DNA of 7,454 nt. It comes from JALXDT01 sp964634755. Its GTDB lineage: Bacteria; Acidobacteriota; Aminicenantia; JAMOAD01. This document shows positions 5,290-7,454 of the stretch, piece after piece. The notes under the pieces were generated by a model. It was given only the letters and a program-made list of their open reading frames with translations. It did not search any database and was not told the DNA's origin. The stretch covers positions 1-7,454 of the forward strand of contig CAZWJH010000105.1 of the NCBI GenBank assembly GCA_964634755.1, given 5' to 3'. How positions within the stretch are numbered: the first letter of the stretch is position 1; each line of letters opens with the position of its first letter. Position numbers and translations under genes: made by a program.

Positions 5290-7398
5290 TTACTTATTTA
5301 TTTTTTTTGAAGTATGATTGTACTTTATCTGATTTCTTATCATTTTTTCAGTTGAAAATGGAGCTTTGCCGCCGCCTAAATATTTGTGAAACCATTCCAA
5401 ATGAGCATTATAGTAAACTGGCATTGATTTTATGTAATTAGGCCAATGCCCATCATTTTTAAAAATTATTAGAGCTGAAGGGACATTCATTGATTGAAGA
5501 TCTGTAAAAAACTGAAGGCTCTGGGTATAGGGCACCCTATAATCTCTTTCACCTGTTATAACCAAACAGGGAGTTTTAAAATTTTTAACATAATTTGAAG
5601 GGGAAAACTTTTTGTAAAGTTCAGGGTTTTGCCAGGGAGCTCCTTTCATCTCCCATTCGGGAAACCATAGCTCTTCGGTTGCTCCGTGCATTGATCTTAG
5701 GTCATAAACTCCCATCATAGCCACCATTGCCTTAAATCTGTCGGTATGTCCTTCAAGCCACATTATTGCGTATCCTCCCCATGACCATCCCATAGCTCCC
5801 ATTCGTTTGTTATCAACATAGGGTAGGGTAGCAAGATAATCGGTAACTTTTTCAATATCCTCCATAACTTTTCCACCCCAATCTCCAGATATAGCCTCCA
5901 CAAATTTCTGACCATAACCCGGAGAACCATGTGGGTTTGCATAGGCAACAATATAACCGGCTCCCGGATATATCTGCCAATCTCCTCTGAATGAATCAGC
6001 CCACATCTGCTGAGGTCCTCCGTGTATGTTTAAAATAAGGGGATATTTTTTAGTCGGGTTAAAATTATGGGGTTTTATTATAAATACATGTATGTTTGCT
6101 CCCTCTGCACCTTTAACCCAATACTCTTCCGCCGGACGAATATCATATTTACTTACAATTTTATCATTAAAACTTGTAAGCTTCACTGCCTTTTTCCCTA
6201 TTCTGTATCTGTATATCTCCACAGGCTCGCTTACGGAGGTTCTTGTTAGGATTATGCTTTTTCCATCAGAAGTTATTTCAAATTCTCTCAAAGCTTTTAA
6301 GTCAACAATCTTTTTAATTTTATTTGTTTTAAGATTTACCTTATAAAGAGGATAATGACCCTTTTCTTCCACTTTAAAATAGATATATTTTGAATCAGTA
6401 GACCATACAAAATCATCAATCCAATTGTCAATTACTTTTGATATTATTCTTTTTTCACCGGTTTTCCTATTATAAATTGCAAGCCTGAAGAGATCTGATT
6501 CGTATCCGGGGATTTTTTGCATCAAATAAGCAATATATTTGCCATTAGGAGAGTACTTTGGATGTCCGTCAAATGCTTTGTTATCACAGGTTATGCACTT
6601 TAACTTTTTTGTTTTAAGGTTTAAAAGAAAGAGATCATTGTTTGTAGATCTTGAAAGATCTTTGTCAAAATTACTTACAACACAGAGCTCATTCTTATCC
6701 GGAGAAATTGCAAAACCTTTATCTCCTGAAAGGGAAAATGGGGGAAAATCATGCTTACCTGGGGTGAGATCTTCAAATTTTTTTGTTTTCAAGTTGTATG
6801 TGATTATATGTGTATATTTCCAATCTCTATAAAATGTCCAATGCCTGTAAAGAAGAGATGTTGCATAGTGAGCATGAACAGGTCCTTTGGAAAGCTTATC
6901 CGAAAACTTCTTATTACACTTTGCATTAGCTCCGCATTCAGGATATACCGAAGATGTGAAAACTATAAGTTTATTGTTTATAAACTCAGGTTTTGAAATT
7001 CCCGGAGAAAATTCCATAATTTTTTCTGCTTCTCCACCATCAATATTTATTTTAAAAATCTTTGGCTCTTTCTCTCTCGTGCTTAAAAAGTAAATGGACT
7101 TATCATCTAAAGACCAGAATGGTGAATAATCACTCTTTTTATTGTATGTCAGTCTTTTAATTTCGGATGTTTTTAAATTCAACAAATAAATATCACTGTT
7201 TTTATTAGATTTTTTAAGATTATAGGTAGTTAAAGTGAAAGCAAGATAATCACCATTATGGGAAATTGCCAAATTTCCAATTGATTTAAGCTTATATAGT
7301 TCAAAAAGAGTGAAAGGTTTTTTAGCCTGAACAGAATCGACAAAAAATACAAAAACAATTAATAGAAAGAAAATAAGTAAGTTTTGTTTTTTTCTCAT
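5290..7398 (-). CDS. Secreted S9-family serine peptidase, dipeptidyl-peptidase 5-like
   Basis: This 702-residue protein is a prolyl-oligopeptidase-family (S9) serine peptidase, most like DPP5/acylaminoacyl-peptidase (S9C) enzymes that release dipeptides from peptide N-termini. It opens with MRKKQ, a hydrophobic core at 7-20 and a likely signal-peptidase cut after VQA (residue 25). There is no lipobox, so it is probably soluble in the periplasm or secreted. Residues about 35-415 form repeated WD40/PD40-like blades (SDIYLLNLKT, SPFWSLDDKSIYF, HPKYSPNGKYIAY), the propeller that gates the active site. The alpha/beta-hydrolase domain (about 430-675) has HGGP at 459-462, GWSWGGY with nucleophile Ser539, GERDYRVP with Asp619 and NDGHWP with His651. 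The segment LLYRHWTFYRDWKYTHI at 183-199 is typical of DPP5-like members. Cys155/Cys161 and Cys268/Cys271 are close pairs that could form disulfides. AGGAGG at 7408-7403 supports the start, with a slightly short four-base spacing. It appears monocistronic. Confidence 0.93.
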   Translation of the reverse strand: MRKKQNLLIFFLLIVFVFFVDSVQAKKPFTLFELYKLKSIGNLAISHNGDYLAFTLTTYNLKKSNKNSDIYLLNLKTSEIKRLTYNKKSDYSPFWSLDDKSIYFLSTREKEPKIFKINIDGGEAEKIMEFSPGISKPEFINNKLIVFTSSVYPECGANAKCNKKFSDKLSKGPVHAHYATSLLYRHWTFYRDWKYTHIITYNLKTKKFEDLTPGKHDFPPFSLSGDKGFAISPDKNELCVVSNFDKDLSRSTNNDLFLLNLKTKKLKCITCDNKAFDGHPKYSPNGKYIAYLMQKIPGYESDLFRLAIYNRKTGEKRIISKVIDNWIDDFVWSTDSKYIYFKVEEKGHYPLYKVNLKTNKIKKIVDLKALREFEITSDGKSIILTRTSVSEPVEIYRYRIGKKAVKLTSFNDKIVSKYDIRPAEEYWVKGAEGANIHVFIIKPHNFNPTKKYPLILNIHGGPQQMWADSFRGDWQIYPGAGYIVAYANPHGSPGYGQKFVEAISGDWGGKVMEDIEKVTDYLATLPYVDNKRMGAMGWSWGGYAIMWLEGHTDRFKAMVAMMGVYDLRSMHGATEELWFPEWEMKGAPWQNPELYKKFSPSNYVKNFKTPCLVITGERDYRVPYTQSLQFFTDLQSMNVPSALIIFKNDGHWPNYIKSMPVYYNAHLEWFHKYLGGGKAPFSTEKMIRNQIKYNHTSKKINK

Positions 7399-7423
7399 CT
7401 TTCCTCCTACGATAAATTAGTTT

Positions 7424-7449
7424 ATTATATTTTATGTTAATAAAATATA
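7424..7449 (-). promoter_or_regulatory. Possible promoter region of the peptidase gene with an AT palindrome
   Basis: A perfect TATAAT lies at 7429-7424 on the minus strand, 16 bases before the ribosome binding site, but no good -35 box is found 16-18 bases upstream. A ten-base inverted repeat with a four-base centre (TATATTTTAT-gtta-ATAAAATATA, 7426-7449) overlaps it. This could be an operator, but in such AT-rich sequence chance is a serious alternative. Confidence 0.3.
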
Positions 7450-7454
7450 TAATA

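Overview
The window is AT-rich bacterial DNA, roughly one third G+C by eye. All five complete genes, plus one gene cut by the left edge, lie on the minus strand, so transcription runs from high to low coordinates. Strong AGGAGG-type ribosome binding sites, sigma-A-like promoters and a classical intrinsic terminator point to a bacterium. Arginine is often AGA and the proteins are rich in Lys, Glu and Ile. A secreted S9 peptidase with a Sec signal peptide suggests a cell with a periplasm, and a sigma-28-type promoter suggests a flagellar regulon. I cannot name the phylum from this window.

In the direction of transcription: (1) 7398-5290, a secreted dipeptidyl-peptidase-5-like S9 serine peptidase. 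(2) 5289-4888, about 400 bp with no convincing gene, two weak hairpins and possible gene debris. (3) 4841-4173, an orphan 222-residue helical, Ser/Asn-rich protein whose start is preceded by a near-consensus sigma-28 (FliA/SigD) promoter. (4) 4004-2646, hexameric NADP-type glutamate dehydrogenase with its own extended -10 promoter and a strong terminator. (5) 2587-1796, a short-chain dehydrogenase/reductase (SDR)-fold protein lacking the usual catalytic Tyr and Lys, whose ATG lies nine bases after the terminator T-tract and has no Shine-Dalgarno sequence. (6) 1733-45, a bifunctional glutamate formiminotransferase/formiminotetrahydrofolate cyclodeaminase with its own promoter. (7) From 48 off the left edge, the start of another gene overlapping ftcD by ATGA; its first 16 residues resemble dGTP triphosphohydrolases.

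The metabolic theme is amino-acid catabolism. The peptidase would release dipeptides outside the cytoplasm. The formiminotransferase/cyclodeaminase takes formiminoglutamate, the end product of histidine breakdown, to glutamate, ammonia and methenyl-THF. Glutamate dehydrogenase interconverts glutamate with 2-oxoglutarate and ammonia. No other hut genes are visible, and each gene seems to have its own signals rather than forming one operon, so this link is inference.

The most unusual items are the orphan gene with the sigma-28-like promoter and the SDR protein with substituted catalytic residues behind a terminator. I saw no CRISPR array, tRNA, rRNA or intact mobile element.
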